Shown piece by piece: positions 36,152-46,670 of a DNA stretch of 64,000 nt (positions within the stretch are counted from its first letter, which is position 1; each line of letters starts with the position of its first letter). A program made the translations under genes and the position numbers. Under the pieces are notes generated by a model that was not told the origin of the DNA, did not search any database, and saw only the letters and a list, made by a program, of their open reading frames with translations. The DNA comes from Serratia liquefaciens (lineage in GTDB: Bacteria; Pseudomonadota; Gammaproteobacteria; Enterobacterales; Enterobacteriaceae), in contig JAAXZN010000026.1 of NCBI GenBank assembly GCA_012719855.1, forward strand, positions 32,449 through 96,448. The letters run 5' to 3'.

Positions 36152-37869
36152 TGGTAAAAGCGCAACGGCTATTGCCACTCGCCTCACGCCTGTTCTCGCT
36201 GCTGGGGATGATCGTCCTGATTGGGCTGATGCCCTGGCTGTCCGGGCGCGATCCGGCGCTCAGCTTGCTGCGGGCGCGTTCGGGTGAACAAGAAGCAACC
36301 CCTGAAGCCCTGAATGCCATTCGTCGGCAGTATGGCCTGGACGACGGGCCGTTACTGCTGCTTGGCCGCTGGTTTCACGGCGTGCTGCGGGGGGATGCCG
36401 GCAACTCGTGGATATCCGGTCGCCCGGTGCTGGAAGGCATGTTGCAGGCCACAGGGGTTTCTCTGACGCTGATGGGCTACGCACTGGCGATAGCGATGCT
36501 GGTCGCGATGTTGCTGGCACTGCCAACCCTGTGGCGCGGCCTGCATGGCGAGAACCGCCGTCCCGCAGGCGTGTTAGCGGTATCCCTGACCGCACTGCCC
36601 GAATTTTTGCTGGCAGCGCTGCTGTTGATCGTTGGCGCCGTCTGGCTGCAGTGGTTTCCTCCCTACGGCTGGCAAAACCTGCAGCATGCCGTGCTACCGG
36701 CATTGGCCCTGGGCTTACCGGCCGGCGGCCTGCTGGCCCTGTTGCTCAATGACGGCCTGGCCGCAACCTTCTCCGAACGCTGGTTGCTGACCTGGAACCT
36801 GGCCGGTATCGCTCGGCGGCATTGCCTGCTGGCCGTTCTGCGCCGCACGCTGCCTGCGCTGCTGCCGCAGATTGGTTTAGTGCTGATCGGACTGACTGGC
36901 GGCGCGATCGCCGTCGAGAAAGTGTTCGCCATTCCGGGACTGGGCCGGGCAACATTGGGGGCCGCCATCGCTCAGGATCTGCCCGCCTTGCAATGCGGCA
37001 TCCTGATCTTGTTGCTGCTGGCCTTCGGCACCGGTTTTCTGATGCAGGGAGCCCATTACCTGCTGTTGGGCCGAATAGCCGCCGCATTACCCAATTCAAC
37101 GCCGCCACAGCAAAGCAGCCGGGCGAGCTATATTTTCGCCGCCATCGCTGCCCTGTCGCTGTGCCTGTTAGTCCTGAGCGGGATCATCCGCGATCCCTTT
37201 TCGTCACTGCATATCCGTCTGCAGTCACCCAGTCTGGATCTGCCCTTTGGCGCGGACGCCACCGGCCGGGACATTCTGGCACGTGTCGCCTACGGTGCAC
37301 TGAATACCAGCCTGTTGGCGCTGGCTGTCAGCTTCGCTTCGCTGTTCCTGGGGATAGTGTTCGGGTTGATGCCTCGCCTGATGTGCGGGGTCATTGAGTT
37401 GGCCAACGCTACGCCGCCGATAGTCGCGGGGCTGTTGGTCACCGCAGTCACCGGGCCTTCCCCCTTCGGTGCCGCCTGCGCGGTAATGCTGGTCAGTTGG
37501 GCGCCGCTGTCCGCTCACTGCGCCTCGTTGTTGGCTGAGGCCCGCACCCAGCCTTATATCCGCATGTTGCCGGTGTTGGGGATCGGCCGCTGGCGTACGC
37601 TGACGCACTATCTGTTGCCAGCGCTGTGGGTTCCCCTGCTGCGCCACGCCATGCTGCGTCTGCCGGGCATTGCGCTGGCGCTGGCGGCACTGGGGTTCCT
37701 TGGCCTGGGGCCACAGCCTCCCAGCGCGGAGTGGGGACTGGTACTGGCCGAGGGCATGCCCTATATCGAACGGGCGCCGTGGGGCGTTCTGGCGCCAGCG
37801 ATCGCTCTGGTGCTGTTGGCGGTGCTTGCGGTAACGCTGGCAAATACCGCCGGCAATCGCCGACGCTGA
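36151..37869 (+). CDS. ABC transporter permease: fusion of both permease subunits
   Basis: A 572-residue protein in which a DppB/NikB-like permease (about residues 1-310) is joined to a DppC/NikC-like permease (about 330-572) in one chain. The first half has the VEKVFAIPGLGRATLGAAI segment with its EAA-type loop, and the second has SLDLPFGADATGRDILARV, followed by the PVLGIGRWRTLTHYLLPALW EAA loop. Each half has about six membrane helices. In most systems these are two genes. The overlap of its ATG with the lipoprotein stop shows tight coupling. Confidence 0.85.
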   Translation: MVKAQRLLPLASRLFSLLGMIVLIGLMPWLSGRDPALSLLRARSGEQEATPEALNAIRRQYGLDDGPLLLLGRWFHGVLRGDAGNSWISGRPVLEGMLQATGVSLTLMGYALAIAMLVAMLLALPTLWRGLHGENRRPAGVLAVSLTALPEFLLAALLLIVGAVWLQWFPPYGWQNLQHAVLPALALGLPAGGLLALLLNDGLAATFSERWLLTWNLAGIARRHCLLAVLRRTLPALLPQIGLVLIGLTGGAIAVEKVFAIPGLGRATLGAAIAQDLPALQCGILILLLLAFGTGFLMQGAHYLLLGRIAAALPNSTPPQQSSRASYIFAAIAALSLCLLVLSGIIRDPFSSLHIRLQSPSLDLPFGADATGRDILARVAYGALNTSLLALAVSFASLFLGIVFGLMPRLMCGVIELANATPPIVAGLLVTAVTGPSPFGAACAVMLVSWAPLSAHCASLLAEARTQPYIRMLPVLGIGRWRTLTHYLLPALWVPLLRHAMLRLPGIALALAALGFLGLGPQPPSAEWGLVLAEGMPYIERAPWGVLAPAIALVLLAVLAVTLANTAGNRRR

Positions 37870-37930
37870 CGGCGCATCCTGATCCGGTTTGTAGTAACAT
37901 TATTTGTACCTCTACCAGCCGGGAGTCCCC

Positions 37931-38491
37931 ATGCACCATCTGATGTTAGACATAGAAACGCTGGACATAAAACCGAGCGCGGTGATCCTGGTGGTGGCCG
38001 CCGTGTTTTTCGATCCCCAAACCGGCCAGCTCGGTGCCGAATTTGAAAATGCCGTCAGCAGCCAAAAAGATCAGCCTGGCAGAACCATCAGCCTGGACAC
38101 CGTCGCCTGGTGGGCAAAACAGTCGGACGAAGCGCGCAAGCTGGCTTTCGGCGGTACGGAAAGCCTCAAGCGTACGCTGACCAATCTGAGCCGCTTTATC
38201 CATATGAACAGCACTGACCAGGTTAAAGTCTGGGGCAACGGCAAGGAGTTTGACTGCACCATCCTTGAGCATGCCTTCCAGCAACTGGACATGCCCTGCC
38301 CGTGGAAATTTTGGGACACGCAGGATGTGCGTACGGTGATCACTCTGGCCGAATTGCTGGGCTTTAATCCCAAGAAAGAGCGGGCATTCGAAGGCACGCC
38401 CCATCGTGCACTCGACGATGCCAAACATCAGGCGCGCTACGTGGCGGATACCATTTCCGCACTTTATTATCGCAAAGCCGCAGCGTCGTGA
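37931..38491 (+). CDS. 3'-5' exonuclease, DEDDh type (Rv2179c-like)
   Basis: A 186-residue exonuclease with the DEDDh residues: LDIETL near residue 6, the DCTILEHAF segment with a conserved Asp, and HRALDDAKHQARY with the catalytic His and Asp. The related mycobacterial Rv2179c (DUF5051) is a 3'-5' exoribonuclease, so RNA is the likely substrate. The start at 37931 has a GGGAG site; the in-frame codon nine positions upstream does not. It is separated from the permease by 61 bases and need not share its function. Confidence 0.82.
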   Translation: MHHLMLDIETLDIKPSAVILVVAAVFFDPQTGQLGAEFENAVSSQKDQPGRTISLDTVAWWAKQSDEARKLAFGGTESLKRTLTNLSRFIHMNSTDQVKVWGNGKEFDCTILEHAFQQLDMPCPWKFWDTQDVRTVITLAELLGFNPKKERAFEGTPHRALDDAKHQARYVADTISALYYRKAAAS

Positions 38492-38600
38492 ATCGAGCTA
38501 GTTAAACGTACCGAAAGCAGGCGGGTGTTTTGCCCCTTTCCATTTATCGCCAGAGTCACTACTCTAGCCCCCTTTGTCACTCGGATGTGCTGTTTTTGTT

Positions 38601-39794
38601 ATGCAAAAATTTCTGTTTCTGCTTCTTAGCCTGGTGCTGCTCGGCCCGCTGGGTATCGATCTCTATCTGCCGACGATTCCGGCCATCGCTGTCGGCCTTA
38701 ACAGCAGTGAAGCGCTGATCCAGTCCACCATTTCACTGTTCATTCTGGTGCTGGGTCTCGGGCAGATTATTGCCGGGCCGCTGGTGGATAACTATGGCCG
38801 CAAGCCCGTGGCGCTGGCCGGTATTGTCATCTATATGATTGGTGCGGCCATGGCGGCGCTGGCCACGACGCCGACGCTGTTCGTCGCGTCTCGTTTGCTG
38901 CAGGGCGTAGCGGTCTGCTGTACCGCCGTTGTGGCATTTAGCGGCGTGCGCGATCGTATGAACGGCGATGACGCGGCTCGCGCCTTCGGCTTCCTCAACG
39001 GCACGCTTAACATTATTCCCGCGCTGGCCCCGCTGCTGGGTGGGTTACTGGCGGAAGCCTTTGGCTGGCGTGCGCCGTTCTGGTTCCTGGTGTGTTATGC
39101 CCTGGCCGTATTGGTGTTGATCGCACTGCGCCTGCCAGAAACCCGCCCGGCAGACACAGTACGTGTTAAAGGTTTACCGGTACGCCAATATGCTCGCATC
39201 CTCAAAGATCGCCGTTTTCTGTCCTTCGCCGTGGTCAACTCCGGCGCGATGGGCATGGCGTTGACCTACGTCTCGCTGGCACCCAATGTGCTGATGGGCA
39301 CCGCCGGGCTGACGCCATTGCAATTCTCGCTGGTGTTCGGTGCCAACGGCTTTTGGATCATGCTGGTGAGTTTTTTTGCCAACCGCATCATTCACAAAGT
39401 GGGACGTCCGGTATGCCTGGCCACCGGGGGAATTCTGATGGGTATCGGGTGCGTAGGCCTGTTGCTCGGGGTTAGCTGGCTCTCCGGCCCGGCGCAAACC
39501 CATTGGCTGGCCTATATGTTGCCCGTCGCCAGCGCCTGTGCGGGCTTGGCCTTCGTGATGGGCCCGGCGACCAGTTACGCGCTGGAGCCCTACTCCAACG
39601 AGGCCGGTGTCGCTTCTGCGTTGGTGGGTTTCGTGCAGATGGCCGGTGGCGCAGGCCTGGGTCTGTTGGCGATGGCGCTGCCGTTGCAACCCAAGCTGTC
39701 GCTGGCGCTGGTGATGCTGGTAGGTTGCCTGCTGGCGCTGCACGCAAGGCAGCGCAGCAAGCAAATCAAGGGTCAACTGAAGAAAATTGCCTGA
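38601..39794 (+). CDS. Bcr/CflA family multidrug efflux MFS transporter
   Basis: A 397-residue major facilitator with 12 predicted helices of the Bcr/CflA drug:proton antiporter group. The N-terminal DLYLPTIPAI, the GPLVDNYGRKPV motif A loop between helices 2 and 3, and FGWRAPFWFLV are typical. E. coli YdhC and Bcr are the nearest relatives by memory. It ends only three bases before the convergent dadX. No strong ribosome-binding site precedes the ATG at 38601; the upstream in-frame ATG is less likely. Confidence 0.88.
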   Translation: MQKFLFLLLSLVLLGPLGIDLYLPTIPAIAVGLNSSEALIQSTISLFILVLGLGQIIAGPLVDNYGRKPVALAGIVIYMIGAAMAALATTPTLFVASRLLQGVAVCCTAVVAFSGVRDRMNGDDAARAFGFLNGTLNIIPALAPLLGGLLAEAFGWRAPFWFLVCYALAVLVLIALRLPETRPADTVRVKGLPVRQYARILKDRRFLSFAVVNSGAMGMALTYVSLAPNVLMGTAGLTPLQFSLVFGANGFWIMLVSFFANRIIHKVGRPVCLATGGILMGIGCVGLLLGVSWLSGPAQTHWLAYMLPVASACAGLAFVMGPATSYALEPYSNEAGVASALVGFVQMAGGAGLGLLAMALPLQPKLSLALVMLVGCLLALHARQRSKQIKGQLKKIA

Positions 39795-39797
39795 GGC

Positions 39798-40871
39798 TCA
39801 GGCCTCGGTCACTATCGGGACTCTGGCGGCTAACGCCGTCAGCAATTCATAACCCAGCGTGCCTGCCGCGGCGGCGACATCGTCAACCGGCAGGCGCCGC
39901 CCCCACAACTCCACTTCTGCACCGATTTCGGCGTGCGGACAGGGCGTCAGATCGACGACCAGCATATCCATCGACACCGTACCCAGCGTTCGCGTCAGCA
40001 CGCCGTCCACCCAGACCGGCGTGCCGGTCTGCGCATGGCGCGGATAACCGTCGGCATAGCCACAGGCGACCACCCCGATGCGTTGTGCCCCCTCGGCGCG
40101 ATAACGCCAGCCATAACCGACCTGGTCGTTCTTTTTCAGCGTTTGAATCCCAATAATTTCGCTGCTCAGCGTCATCGTCGGCTGCAGTCCGCTGTCGGCA
40201 ATATCTCTCGATTGGCCGCTTGGCGAAGCGCCGTAAAGCACAATGCCCGGTCGCACCCAGTTGCAGTGGGTTTCCGGATGCCACAGAGTGGCGGCGGAGT
40301 TGGCCAGACAGCGCGGCGAAGTTATACCTGCTGCCGCCTCTTCAATGGTCGCCATCTGTTCGACTACCCCCTGCGGGCCGTCGGCGGTGGCGAAATGGCT
40401 CATTAGCGTCAGGCTGGCAATATTGCTTATCTGCTGAGCTTTCAGCCAAACGCCATGCAACCGGTCCGGGGCAAATCCCAGACGATTCATGCCGCTGTTC
40501 ACTTTCAGGTAAACATCCAGCGGTGCCGATAATTTGGCTTCGGCTATTGCCGCCAGTTGCCAATCGCTGTGCACCGACGTCGTTAAACGATAGCGATCCA
40601 GCAGGGCTAAATCCTGCGCTTTGAAAAAGCCTTCCAACAGCAAGATCGGCCCTTGCCAGCCGGACTCGCGCAGCATAATTGCTTCGGCGAGATCCAACAG
40701 CGCAAAGCCGTCGGTTTGTGCCAAACTGCGCCAAACATGTTTAATGCCGTGGCCATAGGCATTGGCTTTGACCACTGACCAGACTTTGGCGTCAGGGGCA
40801 AACCGACGAACCACCTGCAGGTTATTTTCAAAGGCGCCAAGGTGCAACCTGGCGGTAATCGGGCGAGGCAT
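39798..40871 (-). CDS. dadX: Alanine racemase, catabolic (DadX)
   Basis: A PLP-dependent fold type III racemase that interconverts L- and D-alanine, feeding D-alanine to DadA. The 357-residue product has the PLP lysine Lys35 in [10 protein letters not shown], and the second catalytic base, a tyrosine, in YGWRY near residue 250. The ATG at 40871 has a GGAG site four bases upstream and matches the family length. It follows dadA by 72 bases, as in the E. coli dadAX operon, and so is the catabolic rather than the biosynthetic (Alr) paralogue. Confidence 0.93.
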   Translation of the reverse strand: MPRPITARLHLGAFENNLQVVRRFAPDAKVWSVVKANAYGHGIKHVWRSLAQTDGFALLDLAEAIMLRESGWQGPILLLEGFFKAQDLALLDRYRLTTSVHSDWQLAAIAEAKLSAPLDVYLKVNSGMNRLGFAPDRLHGVWLKAQQISNIASLTLMSHFATADGPQGVVEQMATIEEAAAGITSPRCLANSAATLWHPETHCNWVRPGIVLYGASPSGQSRDIADSGLQPTMTLSSEIIGIQTLKKNDQVGYGWRYRAEGAQRIGVVACGYADGYPRHAQTGTPVWVDGVLTRTLGTVSMDMLVVDLTPCPHAEIGAEVELWGRRLPVDDVAAAAGTLGYELLTALAARVPIVTEA

Positions 40872-40943
40872 GGGAACTCCTACGGGCCTGCGAATGCCGT
40901 CACGAGCCAACGCCCGTGACGACAACATGATAGTTAAGGTTTT

Positions 40944-42248
40944 TTAACGCGCGGGATGCACATCGTTCAAGGGCGCAGTGTAGGCGCTGCGAAATCCGGC
41001 ACTGTAGCGTGCCACCGCCAGATCGTCTGAAGGAATGGCCGGCGTGATGCCGGAAATCAGATCGGAAAGCAATTGCCCGGAACCACAGGCCATTGTCCAA
41101 CCCAGCGTGCCATGCCCGGTATTCAGGAACAGGTTTTTCAGCGAAGTCTTGCCGACAATCGGCGTACCGTCCGGCGTCATCGGACGCAAACCGGTCCAGA
41201 AGGTGGCTTCCTCCACCCGTCCACCATTAGGGTAAAGATCGCGTACCACCATCTCCAACGTCTCGCGGCGTTTTTGCTCGAGCTGAGTATTAAAACCGAC
41301 AATTTCCGCCATGCCACCGACGCGAATACGCTGGTCGAAACGGGTGATGGCAATTTTATAAGTTTCATCCAAAACGGTCGAGAATGGTGCCGCGGCCTCA
41401 TCCGTAATCGGAATGGTCAGCGAATAGCCTTTCAATGGATAAACAGGGATCGAGACCAGATCGCGCAGCAGCGCGGTGGAATAAGAGCCAAAGGCCACCA
41501 CGTAACTGTCGGCCTTGAAGATTTCTCCGCCGCATTGCACGCCGCTGATTTTGTCCCCTTCCACCAGCAGGCGGTCGACGCTGCGGTTATACAGGAAGGT
41601 GACGCCCGCTTGCTGGGCCAGTTTGGCCAACTGCTGAGTAAAGAGTTGGCAATCGCCGGTTTCGTCGTTTGGCAGTTGCAGACCGCCGGTCAACTTATGC
41701 GCCACCTGCGCCAGCGCAGGTTCGACGGTTGCCAGTTGACTGGCTTCCAACAGTTTGTAAGGCACACCCGCGTCTTCCAGCACCGCGATGTCTTTGGAGG
41801 CGCTTTCAAACTGTTGCTGAGTGCGAAACAGTTGCAGCGTGCCGCCCTGACGGCCTTCGTACTGAATGCCGGTTTCCTGGCGCAACGCTTTGATGCAATC
41901 GCGGCTGTATTCCGCCAACCGCACCATGCGACCTTTGTTGGTCATGTAGTGTTCGGTGTTGCAGTTTTTCAACATCTGCCACATCCAGCTCAGCTGGAAA
42001 CTGCTGCCGTCCAAACGAACTGCCAGCGGCGCATGGCGCTGGAACATCCATTTGATTGCCTTCAACGGCACGCCAGGCGCAGCCCAAGGCGCCGCATAGC
42101 CCGGCGAGATCTGCCCTGCGTTTGCCGCGCTGGTTTCCATTGCCGGGCCAGGCTGACGATCGATTACCGTCACCTCATGCCCCGCCTTCGCCAAATACCA
42201 GGCACTGGCAACGCCCACCACCCCACTACCTAAAATTACCACTCGCAT
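40944..42248 (-). CDS. dadA: D-amino acid dehydrogenase (DadA)
   Basis: A membrane-associated FAD flavoenzyme that oxidises D-alanine and other D-amino acids to the 2-oxo acid and ammonia, passing electrons to the respiratory chain. The 434-residue product has the N-terminal Rossmann [13 protein letters not shown] and the C-terminal FAD region [14 protein letters not shown]. The start at 42248 has a GGAG site seven bases upstream. The divergent gene is ycgB, as in E. coli; a CRP-like box lies about 95 bases upstream, agreeing with known CRP and Lrp regulation of dadAX. Confidence 0.96.
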   Translation of the reverse strand: MRVVILGSGVVGVASAWYLAKAGHEVTVIDRQPGPAMETSAANAGQISPGYAAPWAAPGVPLKAIKWMFQRHAPLAVRLDGSSFQLSWMWQMLKNCNTEHYMTNKGRMVRLAEYSRDCIKALRQETGIQYEGRQGGTLQLFRTQQQFESASKDIAVLEDAGVPYKLLEASQLATVEPALAQVAHKLTGGLQLPNDETGDCQLFTQQLAKLAQQAGVTFLYNRSVDRLLVEGDKISGVQCGGEIFKADSYVVAFGSYSTALLRDLVSIPVYPLKGYSLTIPITDEAAAPFSTVLDETYKIAITRFDQRIRVGGMAEIVGFNTQLEQKRRETLEMVVRDLYPNGGRVEEATFWTGLRPMTPDGTPIVGKTSLKNLFLNTGHGTLGWTMACGSGQLLSDLISGITPAIPSDDLAVARYSAGFRSAYTAPLNDVHPAR

Positions 42249-42342
42249 CGCTGACTCCAGCTCAAGGCTTCACAAAGCATAATCTTCTGCTCACAGGAAA
42301 TTAACTCAGTGGAAAAATCCGTCCAACATCTTCATCATCAAA

Positions 42343-42358
42343 CGTGACAACATTCACA
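42343..42358. promoter_or_regulatory. CRP-like site between dadA and ycgB
   Basis: CGTGACAACATTCACA fits TGTGA-N6-TCACA with one mismatch, about 95 bases before the dadA start. E. coli dadA is activated by CRP-cAMP. The rest of the 540-base gap (42249-42786) is AT-rich, as expected for Lrp binding, and holds no supported gene; a 60-codon minus-strand frame there has no ribosome-binding site. Confidence 0.6.
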
Positions 42359-42786
42359 ATTAATTTATCGTTCATGGCCGGTTCTTTTGCAATAGCTCCC
42401 TATAAATAGCGATAAGATGTTGTGAAAGGCAGATTTAAGAGCGAAACGGCCCCCATTACGCTGTCATTGACAGCATTGAAAGCGCAGTGAAAAGCTACGG
42501 CGTGCAACAAGGTTTTAACAGAATATAAAAATGAAACAGGCCCACAAGAACAGAATAAAAAACCAATAAAAAGCCATTTCATCGAGATAACATTTCATGC
42601 GCATCCGCAATCGTTTCAGCAGAAAAAACTCGCCGCAAAATGCCCCTGTCGTCTCCTGAGGCAGGACAGTGACGTCAGATCGTTGAATTTTTAAGCTTTA
42701 TATGATTATTACCTCTGCCCAGATTGAGCTACGATTGATCTAGGGTCTGCCGTTCGAGCAAGGTCCGTAATAACGAGGGTGCGCTG

Positions 42787-44322
42787 ATGACTACTTCAAC
42801 ACATGAAAAGGTCAAGGAAGACAAACGTCTGAGCGATGGACCGGACTGGACGTTCGAGCTGCTGCAGGTGTATCTGGAGCACATCGATCGCGTAGCCAAA
42901 CATTACAAGCTCGATACCTACCCGCATCAGATAGAGGTGATTACCTCAGAGCAGATGATGGACGCCTATTCGAGCGTCGGCATGCCGATTAACTATACCC
43001 ATTGGTCATTCGGTAAAAAATTCATTGAGACCGAGCAGCGCTACAAACACGGGCAGCAGGGGCTGGCCTACGAAATCGTCATCAACTCCAACCCTTGCAT
43101 TGCCTATCTGATGGAAGAAAACACCATCACCATGCAAGCGCTGGTCATGGCGCACGCCTGCTACGGCCACAACTCGTTTTTCAAAAATAATTACCTGTTC
43201 CGCAGTTGGACCGACGCCAGTTCAATCGTCGATTATCTGTTGTTCGCCCGCCACTACATCAGCCAGTGCGAAGAACGCTACGGCGTTGAAGAAGTGGAGA
43301 AGCTGCTCGACTCCTGCCATGCGCTGATGAATTACGGCGTGGACCGCTACAAACGCCCGCAGAAGATTTCCCTGGTCGAAGAAAAAGCCCGCCAGAAGAG
43401 CCGCGAGGAGTACCTGCAGAGCCAGGTCAATACGCTGTGGAAGACCCTGCCGCGGGTAGAACGCGAAGAAGCGCCTGAACAAGCGCGTCGCTATCCAAGC
43501 GAGCCGCAGGAGAACATCCTCTACTTTATGGAGAAAAATGCACCGCTGCTGGAACCCTGGCAGCGTGAGGTGCTGCGCATCGTGCGCAAAGTGAGCCAGT
43601 ATTTTTATCCGCAGAAACAAACGCAGGTGATGAACGAAGGCTGGGCGACATTCTGGCACTACACCATCCTCAACCATCTTTACGATGAAGGCCGGGTAAC
43701 CGAACGCTTTATGCTGGAGTTTTTGCACAGCCACACCAACGTGGTGTATCAGCCGCCTTACAATAGCCCTTATTACAACGGGATTAACCCTTACGCACTG
43801 GGCTTTGCCATGTTCCAGGACATCAAGCGCATCTGCCAGTCGCCGACCGAAGAAGACCGCTACTGGTTCCCGGATATTGCCGGTAAAGACTGGCTGGAAA
43901 CGCTGCACTTTGCCATGCGTGATTTTAAGGACGAAAGTTTTATCAGCCAGTTCCTGTCGCCGAAAATCATGCGTGACTTCCGGCTGTTCACCGTGCTCGA
44001 TGACGATCGCAATAACTACCTGGAGATTGCGGCGATCCATAATGAGGCGGGCTATCGGGCGATCCGTCAGGAGCTGTCGGCGCAATATAACCTGAGCGAC
44101 CACGAGCCGAACATTCAGATCTGGAATGTGGATTTGCGCGGCGATCGCTCATTGACGTTGCGTTATATTCCACAAGACCGTGCGCCGCTGGACAAGAGCC
44201 GGCGCGAGGTGATGAAACACCTGCACCGCCTGTGGGGCTTCGACATTATTCTGGAGCAGCTCAACGAGGATGGCAGCGTCGAGCTGCTGGAACGTTGTCC
44301 GCCGCGCCCGACTCCGCTGTAA
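42787..44322 (+). CDS. ycgB: SpoVR family protein YcgB
   Basis: A 511-residue SpoVR-like protein of unknown activity. The N-terminal part is well conserved (AYSSVGMPINYTHWSFGKKF; GLAYEIVINSNPCIAYLMEE) and a conserved HNSFFKNNYLFR segment follows. In E. coli it works genetically with YeaG and YeaH in stress and starvation responses. A hairpin terminator follows the stop. The order dadX-dadA-ycgB-fadR is as in E. coli except that an acyltransferase and an IS element now separate ycgB from fadR. Confidence 0.95.
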   Translation: MTTSTHEKVKEDKRLSDGPDWTFELLQVYLEHIDRVAKHYKLDTYPHQIEVITSEQMMDAYSSVGMPINYTHWSFGKKFIETEQRYKHGQQGLAYEIVINSNPCIAYLMEENTITMQALVMAHACYGHNSFFKNNYLFRSWTDASSIVDYLLFARHYISQCEERYGVEEVEKLLDSCHALMNYGVDRYKRPQKISLVEEKARQKSREEYLQSQVNTLWKTLPRVEREEAPEQARRYPSEPQENILYFMEKNAPLLEPWQREVLRIVRKVSQYFYPQKQTQVMNEGWATFWHYTILNHLYDEGRVTERFMLEFLHSHTNVVYQPPYNSPYYNGINPYALGFAMFQDIKRICQSPTEEDRYWFPDIAGKDWLETLHFAMRDFKDESFISQFLSPKIMRDFRLFTVLDDDRNNYLEIAAIHNEAGYRAIRQELSAQYNLSDHEPNIQIWNVDLRGDRSLTLRYIPQDRAPLDKSRREVMKHLHRLWGFDIILEQLNEDGSVELLERCPPRPTPL

Positions 44323-44331
44323 GGCCCCTTA

Positions 44332-44376
44332 AAACTCCAGCCACTCCGACCCATTAAGGATGAGTGACTGGAGTTT
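44332..44376 (+). terminator. Hairpin terminator after ycgB
   Basis: AAACTCCAG (44332-44340) pairs with CTGGAGTTT (44368-44376) and CACTC with GAGTG inside, giving a long stem ending in a T/C-rich run. Confidence 0.65.
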
Positions 44377-44535
44377 CCCTCCTGCGACGTCTACCCACTG
44401 ATCCTTAACAAAAAAAGATTCGTTTAATTTCAGACAAATTCTTAAAAGACAGCAACATAATTGACAAAACTTAGCAATAAATTAATAATCAACTCACTTT
44501 AATTGCCGTTATGAAAGATATGTGATCTGCTTAAT

Positions 44536-46518
44536 ATGGAAAATATTGTAAAAGAAACGGTTAAAGATTACCGAAAAGATATCGATGGTTTACGAGCTAT
44601 TGCTATTCTCCTTGTCGTATTATACCACTCAGGTGTAAAAATCCTGAGCGGCGGATTTATCGGTGTAGATATTTTCTTTGTTATTTCTGGTTTTTTAATT
44701 GGTGGAATCCTTTACAAAGAATTTTCAGAAAATAAATTTTCTTACTCTAAATTTCACACCCGAAGAATAAAAAGGATAGCACCTGCATTATTGTTCATGC
44801 TGGTTATTTGCTCATTTATTTCCTTCTTTTATCTTTCACCTCTTGAGCTGAAGGATTTTTCATTATTCTCGGGTGCCACTATACTGTCGGTCCCCAACAT
44901 TATACTTTGGCATAAAATAAACTACTTTTCCCCCAATGCAGAGCTTAATCCCTTGCTGATGACTTGGTCATTGGGTGTAGAAGAGCAGTTTTATATTTTC
45001 CTTCCCATAATATTAGGTTTTATTTTTAAAAAAAATCGCAACGTCTTGCTTTGGGTCGGCATAATTTCCGTCATTTCCTTTATAGCATGCATTTTAATAA
45101 CGAATTCGAATCCATTATTTGCTTTCTTTATGTTACCAACTCGGGCATGGGAGCTGGGTGCCGGTGTCATGCTGGCAATTTTGATGAAACAAAATCGCAT
45201 CCCTCCTCTTTCAACCGTATTGAAAGAGCTGAGTTTCCTGCTGGGACTTGGCTTAATGATAGTACCTGCATTGACTTTCAATGCGCAAACGCAGTTTCCT
45301 GGTTACGCAGCACTTTTACCCACACTGGGCGCTGTTTTGATTATTCTCGGTAATGGCCGCTTAAGTGCCTGGTTACTGGGAAATCGTTTGATGACGTTTA
45401 TTGGATTGGTTTCTTATTCGTGGTACCTGTGGCATTGGCCTTTATTGTCCTTTGCCAGGCTTTCGATAAATGATAAATTACCTATCAGTGTTGGTCTAAT
45501 GATCTCGACAGTGGCGTTATTCATCGCCTATCTGTCCTATCGTTTTGTCGAGACCCCCTTTCGTAAAGGATTCAAATATCCGGATAGTCGAATTATCTTC
45601 GGTTACCTCGCGTTGGTGTTTATCCTCATGCTTCCCACGTCAGCTTTCTACCTGACGAAAGGAATACCACAACGTGTTGATCCCGTTGTCGCACAGGCAG
45701 AGGCTGATAAACTTGAACGTGTAGCGGACAAGTGTTTGATTGGTCAAGGAATGTCGTCATACTCTACCGATAAAGCATGCATTGGCAACACCAAGGTAAA
45801 TAGTGTCGCCTTGCTCGGTGATAGCCATGCTGCGTCCTTGCGTGGTGGGGTTGACCGTTATGCCGATGAACGCCATATGTCGGTATTTCAGCTAACCAAG
45901 GCAACCTGTCCAATGATGCTGGGTACGCTCAGGACAATGAGTGCCTATCCTTCACATGCGGCGGAATGTGAGAAATATAATGACGCCGCAATCAAATTTG
46001 TTATTGACAACCCAAATATAAAGAAAGTTGTTATTGCTGCCTCTTGGGACTCTGGCCTAATCAATAGCCATGAAGGTTATATAATCCCTGGCAGTAATAT
46101 AAGTCAAGCAGAGGCTCTTGCTATCGGTCTTGGCAAGGTGATTAAGAAATTCAATCAGGCTGGCAAGGATGTTGTTCTAGTCGAAGATGTCCCCTTTATT
46201 AAATTCAATGCGGTAAAAGCACTCGACAGTCGTGAAATTCCTCTGCGTAACTATGCCAATAGTATTATTAGTGTGGCCAATGCGGCTGAGATAAACCAGT
46301 CTGATGATTTCACGAGAAGTTATACTATGCCTGTCAGTAACATAGGGATATTGATGGCGCCTTACAGAAAAGAGCTCAACGTCGATATTATCGATCCTGC
46401 AAATAATCTGTGCCGTGCCGATAGCTGTCAATTTAGGGACAAGGGTCGAATACTTTATTACGACAACCAACATATGACTTATCTTGGCGGCATCATTGCC
46501 CTGCAAGGTATGCAGTAA
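44536..46518 (+). CDS. Acyltransferase 3 / SGNH fusion protein (OafA/YrhL type)
   Basis: A 660-residue O-acetyltransferase. The N-terminal acyltransferase-3 domain (about residues 10-350) has ten membrane helices with the catalytic motifs YRKDIDGLRAIAILLVVLYH and WSLGVEEQFY, and the C-terminal SGNH domain (about 420-660) has GDSHAASL near its start and the DNQHMTYLGG block near the end. Such proteins acetylate O-antigen, capsule or peptidoglycan-linked sugars. The gene is strikingly AT-rich, uses AT-ending codons and sits next to an IS element between ycgB and fadR, which suggests horizontal acquisition. The product appears full length. Confidence 0.88.
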   Translation: MENIVKETVKDYRKDIDGLRAIAILLVVLYHSGVKILSGGFIGVDIFFVISGFLIGGILYKEFSENKFSYSKFHTRRIKRIAPALLFMLVICSFISFFYLSPLELKDFSLFSGATILSVPNIILWHKINYFSPNAELNPLLMTWSLGVEEQFYIFLPIILGFIFKKNRNVLLWVGIISVISFIACILITNSNPLFAFFMLPTRAWELGAGVMLAILMKQNRIPPLSTVLKELSFLLGLGLMIVPALTFNAQTQFPGYAALLPTLGAVLIILGNGRLSAWLLGNRLMTFIGLVSYSWYLWHWPLLSFARLSINDKLPISVGLMISTVALFIAYLSYRFVETPFRKGFKYPDSRIIFGYLALVFILMLPTSAFYLTKGIPQRVDPVVAQAEADKLERVADKCLIGQGMSSYSTDKACIGNTKVNSVALLGDSHAASLRGGVDRYADERHMSVFQLTKATCPMMLGTLRTMSAYPSHAAECEKYNDAAIKFVIDNPNIKKVVIAASWDSGLINSHEGYIIPGSNISQAEALAIGLGKVIKKFNQAGKDVVLVEDVPFIKFNAVKALDSREIPLRNYANSIISVANAAEINQSDDFTRSYTMPVSNIGILMAPYRKELNVDIIDPANNLCRADSCQFRDKGRILYYDNQHMTYLGGIIALQGMQ

Positions 46519-46574
46519 GCAGTTGTCCTATATCAGAACGTCATAAGCCACCAATGATCCATGGTGGCCATATA

Positions 46575-46609
46575 GAAAAAGGGCTCAGGCTTCGGCTTGA
46601 GCCTTTTTC
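46575..46609 (+). terminator. Rho-independent terminator after the acyltransferase
   Basis: GAAAAAGG/CCTTTTTC with an inner GCTCA/TGAGC segment and a GGCTTCGGC-type apical loop; ends in a T-run. It lies just eight bases before the IS element. Confidence 0.85.
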
Positions 46610-46670
46610 TATTAGATGACCCATCCTAAATAGCGTTGACACGTTTTCCCCTCTCAATCAGGAGATTGTG

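Noticed and set aside
42400..42582. A 60-codon minus-strand frame in the dadA-ycgB gap
   Set aside because: No ribosome-binding site, mixed composition, and it overlaps the expected promoter and Lrp region.
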